A DNA stretch of 64,000 bases from Alistipes indistinctus YIT 12060 (GTDB lineage Bacteria > Bacteroidota > Bacteroidia > Bacteroidales > Rikenellaceae). Numbering within the stretch: the stretch's first letter is position 1; the number at the start of each line of letters is the position of its first letter. Of the stretch, positions 19,365-28,295 are shown one piece after another. The position numbers were made by a program, and so were the translations under genes. The notes beneath the pieces were generated by a model that was not told the DNA's origin, made no database searches, and saw nothing but the letters and a program-made list of their open reading frames with translations. Location: NCBI RefSeq assembly GCF_025144995.1, contig NZ_CP102250.1:1364001-1428000 (forward strand). Direction: 5' to 3'.

Positions 19365-19796
19365 ATGCTCAGAGAAACACTGACCGCCACGATCGAAAAG
19401 GCGGCCATCACCGAAGGCTATGCTTTTCATACCGGTTTTGCCTACCGCATCAACAACGGTATCGCCAAATTTCCGGCAGCATGGCTGCTCCCCGTACGGA
19501 TCATCGCCGTAGAGGGACGCCGCGACGGATACCTGACCTATCAAATGACACTCTACCTGATGCATTTAGACAAAAAACCGCGACCGGAAAGCCGGGAGCG
19601 GCAATGGGCGGAGCTGGAGATCGCAGCCTTACGGATTCTCGACAACATCTACGCAGGCAGACAAATATTCGATATCGCGAAAATCGGTTGCACGCCGGCT
19701 GAAAACTCACTGACCAACTACGGCGAGACGGCACTCAAAATCGAATGCGAGGTACGGATGCGTTTCTGCCCCGCGGACAGCCCGCTCGAAGACTGA
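19365..19796 (+). CDS. Phage tail-terminator/completion-like protein
   Basis: A 143-residue protein starting 'MLRETLTATIEKAAITEGYA'. Text such as 'FPAAWLLPVRIIAVEGRRDG' and 'YQMTLYLMHLDKK', followed by a helix and 'CTPAENSLTNYGETALKIEC', resembles small Bacteroidetes phage proteins in the tail-completion position, which cap the tail and join it to the head. The fold would be a small alpha/beta domain. It is 34 bp after the preceding gene and 41 bp before the next. Assignment is by resemblance and position. Confidence 0.45.
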   Translation: MLRETLTATIEKAAITEGYAFHTGFAYRINNGIAKFPAAWLLPVRIIAVEGRRDGYLTYQMTLYLMHLDKKPRPESRERQWAELEIAALRILDNIYAGRQIFDIAKIGCTPAENSLTNYGETALKIECEVRMRFCPADSPLED

Positions 19797-19837
19797 TATG
19801 CCGCCTGACCGATTTACGTTCCGCTGAACTTTTTCCT

Positions 19838-20845
19838 ATGCAAATCGTCAAATATCCCCCCATCTATTCCCCCGCTTTCGGAGAGGTCGTTTTCCAGATT
19901 TCGGCCGCGGCCGAAGAGCTGTTGGAACTCGATATACTGGCCAACGATCAAACGACCGTGATCGGCAAAAAGCGCTTCCGCGGCTCGACGCTCTACCGCG
20001 TCAACGTGGCCGGATACGGACGCAGGCAAATCGAAGTGACTCCCCAACGTCCGGCCGCCTTTTCATTCGCTTTTCCCGACAAACGGATAATCAACCTCAC
20101 GCTCCGTTCTGGTAATGTCCGGGCGGCAACCGTCATGAGCGCGGGAACCAAGCAACTCGACAGCTACGCGAAACTGTCCGGCTCTCCCGATACGATACCG
20201 ATCAGTGCGTCACAACAAGACGAGTTTACGATATTGGTAGATGACGGCATCCCGCTGAGCGCCGAAGCCCGGCTCACCGGTCCGGACCACAATACTACGC
20301 TAACGGCAATCGCATCCACAACGGCGGCCGGACTGACGAGTATCTGTCTCAACATGCCGCATCTCGATACGAAGTTACGGGCTTTGGGGAAAGGCTCGCT
20401 GAACGATTACGAAACCCTGGAGATCGGGGTGATGATCGAGACCGATCAACTGCTCTCGCAAAAATACCGGCTGGTCCCGGATTCCCCTGACCATATCCGG
20501 CTCTGCTGGTGGAATTCATTCGGACAGATCGATTATTACACCATGCTCCGCAGTGTATCGGACACCTTTAAGGTCGACAAGACCCGCATCTATACACAGG
20601 AAGGATACAAAACGATTCACACCCGGGGGGAAACCGCAATGCGTCTGATATCGGATTTCGTAACCGCGCAGACAATGACCTGGATCAGTGAAATAATCGC
20701 CTCGCCCCGGGTGTGGATCGACCACGGCAACCGGATCGAACCGGTGGAGATCGTTACCGACCGGATCATCACCTCTTCCGACAATCTATTACAATTGGAG
20801 ATCGAACTGGTCAAAAGCGAGCGAACCGTCTATCCACACCTGTAA
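19838..20845 (+). CDS. Phage tail/baseplate-associated protein
   Basis: A 335-residue beta-rich protein with no signal peptide. The opening 'MQIVKYPPIYSPAFGEVVFQ' and the central 'IRLCWWNSFGQIDYYTM' are features I associate with a conserved Bacteroidetes phage protein found next to the large baseplate protein. The C-terminus reads 'RVWIDHGNRIEPVEIVTDRI', consistent with a binding interface. It likely forms part of the distal tail. Start chosen at the first ATG giving this family-like opening. Exact role unknown. Confidence 0.45.
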   Translation: MQIVKYPPIYSPAFGEVVFQISAAAEELLELDILANDQTTVIGKKRFRGSTLYRVNVAGYGRRQIEVTPQRPAAFSFAFPDKRIINLTLRSGNVRAATVMSAGTKQLDSYAKLSGSPDTIPISASQQDEFTILVDDGIPLSAEARLTGPDHNTTLTAIASTTAAGLTSICLNMPHLDTKLRALGKGSLNDYETLEIGVMIETDQLLSQKYRLVPDSPDHIRLCWWNSFGQIDYYTMLRSVSDTFKVDKTRIYTQEGYKTIHTRGETAMRLISDFVTAQTMTWISEIIASPRVWIDHGNRIEPVEIVTDRIITSSDNLLQLEIELVKSERTVYPHL

Positions 20846-20919
20846 CCGCTTGCAAATCCGCAACACATACATCCGCAATACCCACACTAACGCCAATATC
20901 AATACCAACCCAGCTACCG

Positions 20920-23328
20920 ATGATCCGATGCTTTATCGACAATCAGGAAATCGATCTCGTATATGAAAGCCAGATCGCCATTTCGCTTTCGATCGCCTCT
21001 GTCACACAAGTGGAAACCGGACGGACAGGTTACAGCAAAACGATCCGCGTCCCGATGACGGTACGCAACAACTCCATCCTGGGCAATGCCGCCGAAATCC
21101 ATTCGCCGGAAATGTTCAACCAGATGGCACACACGGCACGGATCGAAGCGGACGGATGCACGGTCATAGAGGGAATGCCGATGATTTCGCGCTGTGGACA
21201 GGACGCAGACGGCTCGGCATGGTACCTAATCAACATTCTAGGAGCAGGCAAAGAGTGGGTCCGGTTGGCCGCCGAACGTATGTTCAAAGAGATCGACATT
21301 CCTTTCGAAACGACTCTCAGCGCCTCCACCGTTTACCAAAGCTGGAGCTGGAATAAGCCGGTTCGTTTTTTCCCGGTACAACGCGACCGCTTCACACTGC
21401 CGTCCCCGACGATTCAGGAAGGAGTACGGATGCTGACTTTCCGGGACTACCACCCGTTCCTGCATGTCAGAACGCTGATGGAAAGCATCGCCGCACAAGC
21501 GGGTTACTCGATCCGATCCGATTTTATGGAAACCGATTTTGTCGGATCGCTCTACATCAGCGGCCGTTATCCGGAAAAGGAGACGAGCCTGCTGACCGAC
21601 CGGATGGGGTTTCTCGCCAAACGATTCGCAACGGTTTCTGCCGTTGCCGACCGCTTCGGCCGCGTATACGCAGATCCTCTCACCCCTTTAAATTCGGTAG
21701 GCAATCTGATGGACAGCGCCGACCCGGAAGAGGTACAGGACGGACAAACGCTGTCCGGGGTCTATAACCACAACAACGTGTTCCGCAAAACGGACGCGCG
21801 CGCAGCATTCTGTCCCCCCGAAAAGGTTACGGCCGGATTCGAATACAACCTCAAATACCGATCGGATTATCTCATCGCAAACCGTACGGAACTCAAATGC
21901 TTCAACCGCATCTGCCTGGACGACGATATCGAACGGGTATTCAAGGTGACAAACCGTTATCCGGACCGCCGCAGCGAATACAAAGATAACTGGGGCTACC
22001 TGCTGGTTGTTTTCGACCACGTTTCCGGCAGCAGCTACAAATTCACGTACGACCGGATCATCAATCAGAATGCCGAGCCGGACAACTTGCAACCAGCGGA
22101 CAACGAAACCCAAACGCTCAAAACATTCGACACGCGCACCACCGACATCCAGACACAACTCAACGCCAATATTACAAACCCGCGACTCTGGCTGCTCGGC
22201 ACCGACGGCTCCTATACTCTTTATCAGGGCGATTGGGCCCTTTATGACGGATACGTCAGTGAAACGGGACAGATCAACATTACCGTCACGGTACAAAGCG
22301 GAGCCCGGGAGATCTTACCCTCGCAACCGCATTATTTCGACCTGGTCTATTTCGGCGGGGCCGACCCTGGCATGAAATTAACCCTGTCGAACGATATCAG
22401 CCTCAAACCGCTATTCAATCCACACCCGTGCGAAGGAACTACCGTCACGTTCGCCGAAGTCGCCGCACACGAAATCCGGCAAATAGAGTTCGTCAACGCG
22501 CTGAAGCAATTGTTCAATCTCCATTTTTATACCGATACGCTGTCGAAAACGATCTACATCGAACCCCGGGAACAATTCTACACGGCTCGCATCATGGACT
22601 GGAGCGACAAAATAGATATGAGTCGCCCGGTGACCGTCGCTGAGTTGGGCGCGGACCTGCCGCAACAATTCACACTGCGCTATCAACCCGGAGACGGTAG
22701 TATCGCGCGGTGGGATTCGGCCAACAAGGAGATTTTAGGGCGATGGAGCGCACCGATCCTGAACCGGTTCGCCAAAGAAGGGGAAAAGACCTACTACAAC
22801 CCCCTGTTCACCCCATCGCTGAACCAAACCGGCACCTATCCCGACGCCCCGGACGCCACGCTCCTGCAAGCAGGGGACCGCGACCGCCAGGGAGGATTTC
22901 CGGACACGGAAAACCTGAATTTCCCTGCCAAAATTATCCGTTATACAGGTATTAAAACGCTTCCCGAGGGTCAGTACTGGGGATGGCCGCTCTATACGGC
23001 GGAATATCCACAGATCGCCTTTCACCATACCGGGACGGATCCTTTCACACTTTGTTTCGAAGATCGGGACGGTTTACCGGGTCTCCACACCTATTACGAC
23101 AGCACCATCGAACTGTACAACAACGGCAAGAGGATCACGGCCTATCTGGATCTCACCGCTGAGGAAGTTGAACCGTTCATGCTGCCGCACAGCCTGATCC
23201 AAGACTTCCGGGCCCTTTTCAGACTCAGGATAAACGGGGAAAACGTCCTTTGCCGACTCGAAGAGATTGTCGATTACCAGCCGCAACACACAGGTCCCAC
23301 CAAATGTATATTCGTCACAAATATCTGA
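20920..23328 (+). CDS. Large phage tail/baseplate protein
   Basis: An 802-residue protein, the largest of the block. The N-terminus (MIRCFIDNQEIDLVYESQIA, followed by 'GYSKTIRVPMTVRNNSILG') is the typical start of a big Bacteroidetes prophage structural protein thought to form the tail tip. The rest is beta-rich, with aromatic repeats and an 'FVNALKQLFNLHFYTDT' helix followed by 'KTIYIEPREQFY', which recalls the domain connecting hub and fibre proteins. No enzymatic motif is seen. Only four bases separate its stop from the next start. I infer a baseplate or receptor-facing role; a structure prediction would test this. Confidence 0.5.
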   Translation: MIRCFIDNQEIDLVYESQIAISLSIASVTQVETGRTGYSKTIRVPMTVRNNSILGNAAEIHSPEMFNQMAHTARIEADGCTVIEGMPMISRCGQDADGSAWYLINILGAGKEWVRLAAERMFKEIDIPFETTLSASTVYQSWSWNKPVRFFPVQRDRFTLPSPTIQEGVRMLTFRDYHPFLHVRTLMESIAAQAGYSIRSDFMETDFVGSLYISGRYPEKETSLLTDRMGFLAKRFATVSAVADRFGRVYADPLTPLNSVGNLMDSADPEEVQDGQTLSGVYNHNNVFRKTDARAAFCPPEKVTAGFEYNLKYRSDYLIANRTELKCFNRICLDDDIERVFKVTNRYPDRRSEYKDNWGYLLVVFDHVSGSSYKFTYDRIINQNAEPDNLQPADNETQTLKTFDTRTTDIQTQLNANITNPRLWLLGTDGSYTLYQGDWALYDGYVSETGQINITVTVQSGAREILPSQPHYFDLVYFGGADPGMKLTLSNDISLKPLFNPHPCEGTTVTFAEVAAHEIRQIEFVNALKQLFNLHFYTDTLSKTIYIEPREQFYTARIMDWSDKIDMSRPVTVAELGADLPQQFTLRYQPGDGSIARWDSANKEILGRWSAPILNRFAKEGEKTYYNPLFTPSLNQTGTYPDAPDATLLQAGDRDRQGGFPDTENLNFPAKIIRYTGIKTLPEGQYWGWPLYTAEYPQIAFHHTGTDPFTLCFEDRDGLPGLHTYYDSTIELYNNGKRITAYLDLTAEEVEPFMLPHSLIQDFRALFRLRINGENVLCRLEEIVDYQPQHTGPTKCIFVTNI

Positions 23329-23332
23329 ATGT

Positions 23333-24001
23333 ATGTCATCCCCCCTCTATCACATCCAGCTACCCGAAGAGTGGTTGCAGGAGCAAACCGAATATTCCGC
23401 TCCCCCGCCGGATCCGCAGGCACAGCGTGTTGTCCCGGCCGTAGATTTCCCTATTTCGGCCCCAACGGCCGAAACTTCCGGTCCGGATTCAGCAAAAGAA
23501 CCCGGCAATATCTTGAGACCAGGCTTTGAGTCCGACATCCCTGATACCGGGCCCAACATGGAATCCTCACCATCAGGAATCGATCCTGAGCCGGCTTCCA
23601 ACTCTCCACGATCAACAATCTCTGCAACTCATACAACTTCAGCCCCACTTAATTTTACATTCTCTCCGATACCTGCTATTCCTTCAATCGCTCCTGCCGA
23701 TCCCCAAACCGGAATTCAGGTCCGGCTCTCCCAATCGCTATGGAAAATACCTGAGGCCAATGCCAATATGCGCCCCGTTAATCTCGCGTCATCTACAACT
23801 CTTGGAAATTCGGCCAATACGGACGATTCGTCCATCTATCCATCCGATGCTCCCGGCATTTCGACCGCCCCCGTCACCCGCAACGAAATCGAAGAACTCT
23901 TCGACCGCAAACTTTCTACCCTGAAGGTATATGTATTGGAGTCGGAGATTACCGAAGCACAACAGGCGGTAAAAAGCATCGTCGAACTTTCATCTTTCTA
24001 A
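23333..24001 (+). CDS. Short Pro/Ser-rich protein with tape-measure-like C-terminus
   Basis: A 222-residue protein. Residues about 15-180 are a low-complexity stretch rich in Pro, Ser, Thr, Ala and Asn, probably disordered. The last 40 residues contain 'NEIEELFDRKLSTLKVYVLE' and then 'SEITEAQQAVKSIVELSSF'. This resembles the C-terminal signature (K-x-Y-V-[LV]-E-S-[ED]-[IV] ... Q ... SF) seen at the end of tape-measure or minor structural proteins in many Bacteroidetes phages. Here it is attached to a linker instead of a long helical body. It may be a tape-measure remnant or an adapted minor tail protein. Start four bases after the previous stop. Confidence 0.5.
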   Translation: MSSPLYHIQLPEEWLQEQTEYSAPPPDPQAQRVVPAVDFPISAPTAETSGPDSAKEPGNILRPGFESDIPDTGPNMESSPSGIDPEPASNSPRSTISATHTTSAPLNFTFSPIPAIPSIAPADPQTGIQVRLSQSLWKIPEANANMRPVNLASSTTLGNSANTDDSSIYPSDAPGISTAPVTRNEIEELFDRKLSTLKVYVLESEITEAQQAVKSIVELSSF

Positions 24002-24055
24002 CGGTTCTCCTGCCGGAGCCCGATCTTTTCAGCACTATTTCTAAAACTTCTCCTT

Positions 24056-24325
24056 ATGACAACCTACGAAAAAGAGCTTGCCGACCAATTGGCGCAACGC
24101 TATCCGGAACTGCCGCTACCGCAAATGATCGCCAAACTGACGGAGATCGGCGTGATCGATTATTCCCGTTGCAAAACCCTTTCGGTACGCGAATACGTCA
24201 ACGCTTTGGTCCGTTCAGGATGCAAAAAGATGGATGCCATGTGGAAGGCCTCCGAAAAATTCGCCTGCTCTTACGAATACATCCGCAAGTGCATGTACTA
24301 TTACAAGGATATCAACCTCTGCTAA
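24056..24325 (+). CDS. Small phage protein with HTH-like C-terminal half
   Basis: An 89-residue protein with two predicted helical parts. The C-terminal half ('VREYVNALVRSGCKKMDAMW' then 'KFACSYEYIRKCMYYYKD') looks like a helix-turn-helix arrangement of the type found in small terminase subunits or other Bacteroidetes phage accessory proteins. No large terminase follows. It ends 19 bp before the protease gene. A TerS role is only a guess; it could equally be a transcriptional or structural accessory. Confidence 0.45.
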   Translation: MTTYEKELADQLAQRYPELPLPQMIAKLTEIGVIDYSRCKTLSVREYVNALVRSGCKKMDAMWKASEKFACSYEYIRKCMYYYKDINLC

Positions 24326-24344
24326 TCACCCCGTCCATCCACCC

Positions 24345-25376
24345 ATGACAGGAAACATCATTATCGAAAATCATCAAGGCCGAGCCGTCGAGATACACAT
24401 CGAAGGCATCATCGGCACGCCGGAACGGGATTCGTCACCCCGCACACATTCCAATGCCGCCACCTACGCCCGCTTCCGGCAACAACTCGAAAAGCTGCAG
24501 GCCGTACGGACTTCGGAACTGATCGTACACATCCGCTCAACGGGCGGGAATGTGAACGACGCCCTGCTGATCCACGACACATTGCGGAACCTCGATTGTG
24601 AAATCACCACGCGCTGTTACGGATACACCGCATCGGCCGCCACGCTGATCGCCCAGGCTGCATCGCCGGGCAAACGGGAAATGTCCGCCAACGGCCTCTA
24701 TCTGATCCACCGGGCGGCCTGCAACTCCGAAGGAGATGCCGACACGCTCAGGGAAGCTTCCCGGATGCTGCACAAAACCGACGAACGAATCGCACGGATT
24801 TATGCCGAACGGTCCGGCATGCCGCAGCAGCATTTCACCGAACTCATGAACCGCAATCACGGCAACGGTCAATGGCTCACGCCCGAAGAGGCGAAAACCT
24901 CCGGATTGATCGATACGATTTTCACCGCGGACTCGGTGACAAACCGGACTGAAGTCCCCTCCCTTCATACCGACCTGTCCGAATTACCCCTAACCTTCAA
25001 CCTAAACGATTCCACCATGACCATCAAACAACACTGGAACGCCATCCTCGATCTGCTCGGTCTCTCACCGGTCGGCAAGACTCACCCCACAACCGCACCT
25101 GCTGCGGCCGAGCCGGCCGGAACCGCCGCCCTGACAAGCTCTTTCGCAGAAGATACGATCGATGTAAGCGCTGTCACCGCTTTGCCCTCCCTGGAAAACT
25201 GCATACGGGAAATCGCATCGCTTAAAGCCCAGGTCGCATCGCTCGAACAGGAAAATGCCCGTCTGCAAGCGCAACCGACCCGCACGAAACCCCGGGAAGA
25301 CCCGTCACCTACGGAATCGAGGATTTCCGGAAACGCGCTTTCCTACAACGAAGACATCCGCAGTTTCAAACAATAA
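24345..25376 (+). CDS. ClpP-type prohead protease fused to a scaffold-like C-terminal region
   Basis: A 343-residue S14-family serine protease that would process capsid components during head assembly. The protease domain is residues 1-200. Visible features: 'VHIRSTGGNVNDALLIHDTL' (substrate-binding strand), the nucleophile Ser97 in 'CYGYTASAATLIAQAAS', the His122 in 'LYLIHRAAC', and 'WLTPEEAKTSGLID'. An Asp equivalent to the third ClpP catalytic residue is not obvious. Residues 225-343 hold a linker, a coiled coil (ENCIREIASLKAQVASLEQE) and a charged tail, as in scaffolds. An in-frame ATG at 25017 (MTIKQHWNAILDLLGLSP) could give a separate scaffold product. It sits directly before the capsid gene, as in HK97-type heads. 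Confidence 0.75.
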   Translation: MTGNIIIENHQGRAVEIHIEGIIGTPERDSSPRTHSNAATYARFRQQLEKLQAVRTSELIVHIRSTGGNVNDALLIHDTLRNLDCEITTRCYGYTASAATLIAQAASPGKREMSANGLYLIHRAACNSEGDADTLREASRMLHKTDERIARIYAERSGMPQQHFTELMNRNHGNGQWLTPEEAKTSGLIDTIFTADSVTNRTEVPSLHTDLSELPLTFNLNDSTMTIKQHWNAILDLLGLSPVGKTHPTTAPAAAEPAGTAALTSSFAEDTIDVSAVTALPSLENCIREIASLKAQVASLEQENARLQAQPTRTKPREDPSPTESRISGNALSYNEDIRSFKQ

Positions 25377-25437
25377 AAACCATTCTGCCGAAATCAAATT
25401 TTCACTAACCAAACTTTCAAATCATTTTCAATCTGTT

Positions 25438-26445
25438 ATGGCAAAAATCGAAAATCCGAAAAGCTACACGGGACGTGACCTCGAAACGATCTTCTTCCGA
25501 CCGATGCTAACTGGTCCCGATGCGACATCGCTCGGCATCAAAATCATGTACAACATGCCGGTACCCACTACGTTGCAATTCTGGAAACGCGCGGGCGACA
25601 TCCTGCAAAAATATACCGCCAGCGGCTGGAACGGCGGCAGTGCGGCCACAAAATACCAGAAATCGATCCAACTCTCGAAAGTGAAAGCTGAAGTTGGCTA
25701 TTCGGCCGACGATTACTTCAACATGGTCTACGAACTGATCACCAACCGCTCGGACGTGAATCTCGACGACCTGTCAGGCACCGAACTCGAAGCGGCCGAA
25801 ACCGCACTGTTCAAAGAAGCTATCGCCGAAAGCATCCGCGCAACGATGTGGCTCGGCGACACGTCCCGCAGCGACACACTCAACACCTTCGACGGTTTCC
25901 TCAAACGTCTGACCGCCGATATCGGATCGACCGACACCGACATCAAAAACACAACGATTCCCGCCTCTTTTACGGCTAACTCCGATCCCGACGCAGCCGA
26001 AAACCTGCTTAAACAGGTCTGGAACAATGCATCCGAATTGCTTAAAGCATTCAAACCGCAAGGCAACTTGGTTTATCTGGTCACCTCGGACATCTATGCC
26101 AAATACGAAGAAGAACTCGACAAGGTCGTACTGGAATCGGCCTACCTGGCTAAACAAAACGGCCGCGAAGGCATCTCATACCGGGGTATCCCGGTCGTAG
26201 ACGTACAGGTTTCCGCCTACCTGAGTACGCTGACCGACTTGCCGCAATCGTTTATCGTGCTGACCGACCGGCGTAATCTGGCACTGGCCGTCAATACGGC
26301 CGATTTTCCCGGCACCGAAGTCCGCATGTGGTACAACCCCGACCAGATGGAGAACCGCCAGCGGGCCGTATTCATGGCCGGCTGCGACTACCTGCTCCCC
26401 GAGCTGGTATCGATGGCTACTACGACCGTTACTGCAGGCGCATAA
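25438..26445 (+). CDS. Phage major capsid protein
   Basis: A 335-residue protein following the prohead protease, the canonical position for an HK97-fold major capsid protein. It begins 'MAKIENPKSYTGRDLETIFF' and contains family-like text: 'YNMPVPTTLQFWKRAGDILQ', 'LLKAFKPQGNLVYLVTSDIY', 'GISYRGIPVVDVQVSAYLST', 'SFIVLTDRRNLALAV' and a C-terminal 'NRQRAVFMAGCDYLLPELVS', typical of the P-domain and C-terminal strands of capsid proteins of Bacteroidetes prophages. It is the strongest evidence that the block codes for a particle shell. The frame is intact with no stops. Confidence 0.7.
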   Translation: MAKIENPKSYTGRDLETIFFRPMLTGPDATSLGIKIMYNMPVPTTLQFWKRAGDILQKYTASGWNGGSAATKYQKSIQLSKVKAEVGYSADDYFNMVYELITNRSDVNLDDLSGTELEAAETALFKEAIAESIRATMWLGDTSRSDTLNTFDGFLKRLTADIGSTDTDIKNTTIPASFTANSDPDAAENLLKQVWNNASELLKAFKPQGNLVYLVTSDIYAKYEEELDKVVLESAYLAKQNGREGISYRGIPVVDVQVSAYLSTLTDLPQSFIVLTDRRNLALAVNTADFPGTEVRMWYNPDQMENRQRAVFMAGCDYLLPELVSMATTTVTAGA

Positions 26446-26465
26446 CCACATAATCGAATTACTTT

Positions 26466-26990
26466 ATGGCACTAATCGGCTATCAGAGAAAATCAGAACG
26501 CAAAAACGGCGGTATCCGTACCGTGGGCCTGACGGAGGCAAGCAATATCGCCAGCATCGAATACAGTAAGGATGACCGGGCTTTTTTCGAAATTACGCTG
26601 GTCAACGGTCAGAAATTCACCAAATACGAATTCCGGGAAGATGAAGCGGAATACAAAGAAACTATTTCGCTGTCGAACCATTCCCCCATCGTAACACACG
26701 AACTGACGTTCATGCTGGACAAGATGGGCTACGAAGCCTCTGCATCGGTAGAGTCCATGCTCAACACGACGCTCGGAGGCCTTGTGGCACTCGTCCGCAC
26801 CACAAACGACGAAATTTTTCTGGTCGGCTATTCGCTCCCGTTCGAAAAGGAGCGCCCGTTACGGATCGCATCGGTCACAGCCACCACCGGTAAGCAACTG
26901 CGGGACGAAACCACCGAAACCATCACACTGCGCAGCATCGACACCAACATGGCACTTCCTTTCGTGGGTGACATCGACGCGCTGTTCTAA
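26466..26990 (+). CDS. Probable major tail (tube) protein
   Basis: A 174-residue protein directly after the capsid gene. Text such as 'HELTFMLDKMGYEASASVES', 'GLVALVRTTNDEIFLVGYSL' and the ending 'TLRSIDTNMALPFVGDIDAL' resembles the small tail-tube proteins of Bacteroidetes siphophages: a helical oligomerisation segment, a beta-hairpin reporting a small-molecule-like pocket, and a C-terminal strand pair. Size fits. Its placement between capsid and portal is unusual. Alternative: a head decoration or minor head protein. Confidence 0.5.
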   Translation: MALIGYQRKSERKNGGIRTVGLTEASNIASIEYSKDDRAFFEITLVNGQKFTKYEFREDEAEYKETISLSNHSPIVTHELTFMLDKMGYEASASVESMLNTTLGGLVALVRTTNDEIFLVGYSLPFEKERPLRIASVTATTGKQLRDETTETITLRSIDTNMALPFVGDIDALF

Positions 26991-27057
26991 CCCCCACGAT
27001 CCGGATGCCATATCGAGGAGCTACCCCTGTACTGCATCCGGATCACAACATTTGCCT

Positions 27058-28293
27058 ATGAAAAAGAAAACAACAGATAAAGACTCGCCCGGCAAACTCT
27101 ACCTGCCGCACAACCGGATCGATCCCTTTGTCGCACAAGGCAGCACCGAAGCGGGGGCGACGCACTACTGGCGGTGGGGGGACGACAACCTGTTTCCCAA
27201 TGCCCTGGCCCTGATGGCACGCCGCTCCACGACCCACCGGAGGATTATCAACGACAAAGCAGACTATGTCTCCGGCAAAGGTTTCTCTTTCAATGAAGGG
27301 GATCCGGCCCTGGCCCGGTTCATCGGATCGGCCAACGGGACAGGCGAAACGTTGCGGCAGGTTTTCAACAAACTGGCCTTCGACAAAGCGCTTTTCGGCA
27401 ATGCATTCCTCGAGATCGTCACGACCCCGGAACGTTCATTCCTGTCGTTTTACCACCAGGATGCATCGAAATGCCGGATCGCAAAAGAAAGCGATCATGT
27501 GCTACTGCACCATGACTGGCAACATTACACCCCTTCGGACGCCAAACGGTTGCCGCTCTACCCCCGTTTCGAACAAGCGTCCGACGGTACGTTACGCTCC
27601 ATGTTTCATTACAAGGATTACGAACCGACATTCGAACATTACGGACTGCCGCCCTACATCGCCGGCATGAACGTATCGGCCATCGCTTACAAAACCGACA
27701 AATGGAACATCAGCCGGCTCGACAATTCGTTTCAACTCTCGGGTATTATGGTGCTCGACGGAAACGTAGACAACGAACAGGATGCCTATGAGATCATCCG
27801 GGCAGCCGAAAAGCGCTTTGCAGGACAACCCGGACAGGTCATGTTTATGGTCAAGAATGCCGAAGAGGCCGACAATTCGAAATTCGTCCCGATCAGCTCT
27901 TCCAACGAAGGAGACTGGAAATCGCTTCACGACCAGGCCGTGACCGATATCGTCGTGGCGCATTCGTGGTTCCGTTCGCTCAGCGGACTGGACTACCTGT
28001 CCGGATTCGACTCCGAACGCATTCTGCACGAATACGAAATCGCCCTCAATACGTTGATTCTCGGCGAACAGCAGGAACTGTTGGAACCGATCCGGATCGT
28101 GATCGGACAGGTTCTCGGGTGCGACACTTCGTCGATGCAAATCGTCAACAGGCCGCCCGCTCGATCCAAACCGCTCTACATGAAAGTCTGGGAGGCGCGC
28201 AAGGCCGACGGACTGGATTACGATCCGGACGATCCGACGCAGAATCTCTATGTCGCACAAATTACCAAATACGCTATGCGCAATATTGACTGA
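27058..28293 (+). CDS. Phage portal protein
   Basis: A 411-residue protein of the phage portal family, forming the dodecameric ring through which DNA normally enters the head. Features: N-terminal 'THYWRWGDDNLFPNALALMA', 'INDKADYVSGKGF', the 'FNKLAFDKALFGNAFLEIVT' helix-strand, the stem region 'PGQVMFMVKNAEEADNSKFV', the wing/crown segment 'FRSLSGLDYLSGFDSERILH', and 'NTLILGEQQELLEPIRIVIG'. These match Bacteroidetes prophage portals. A portal without a recognisable terminase in the block is odd. The frame is intact. Confidence 0.75.
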   Translation: MKKKTTDKDSPGKLYLPHNRIDPFVAQGSTEAGATHYWRWGDDNLFPNALALMARRSTTHRRIINDKADYVSGKGFSFNEGDPALARFIGSANGTGETLRQVFNKLAFDKALFGNAFLEIVTTPERSFLSFYHQDASKCRIAKESDHVLLHHDWQHYTPSDAKRLPLYPRFEQASDGTLRSMFHYKDYEPTFEHYGLPPYIAGMNVSAIAYKTDKWNISRLDNSFQLSGIMVLDGNVDNEQDAYEIIRAAEKRFAGQPGQVMFMVKNAEEADNSKFVPISSSNEGDWKSLHDQAVTDIVVAHSWFRSLSGLDYLSGFDSERILHEYEIALNTLILGEQQELLEPIRIVIGQVLGCDTSSMQIVNRPPARSKPLYMKVWEARKADGLDYDPDDPTQNLYVAQITKYAMRNID

Positions 28294-28295
28294 TT

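Noticed and set aside
24056-24325. Naming the 89-residue phage protein as small terminase.
   Set aside because: The helix-turn-helix pattern is generic, and no large terminase follows.
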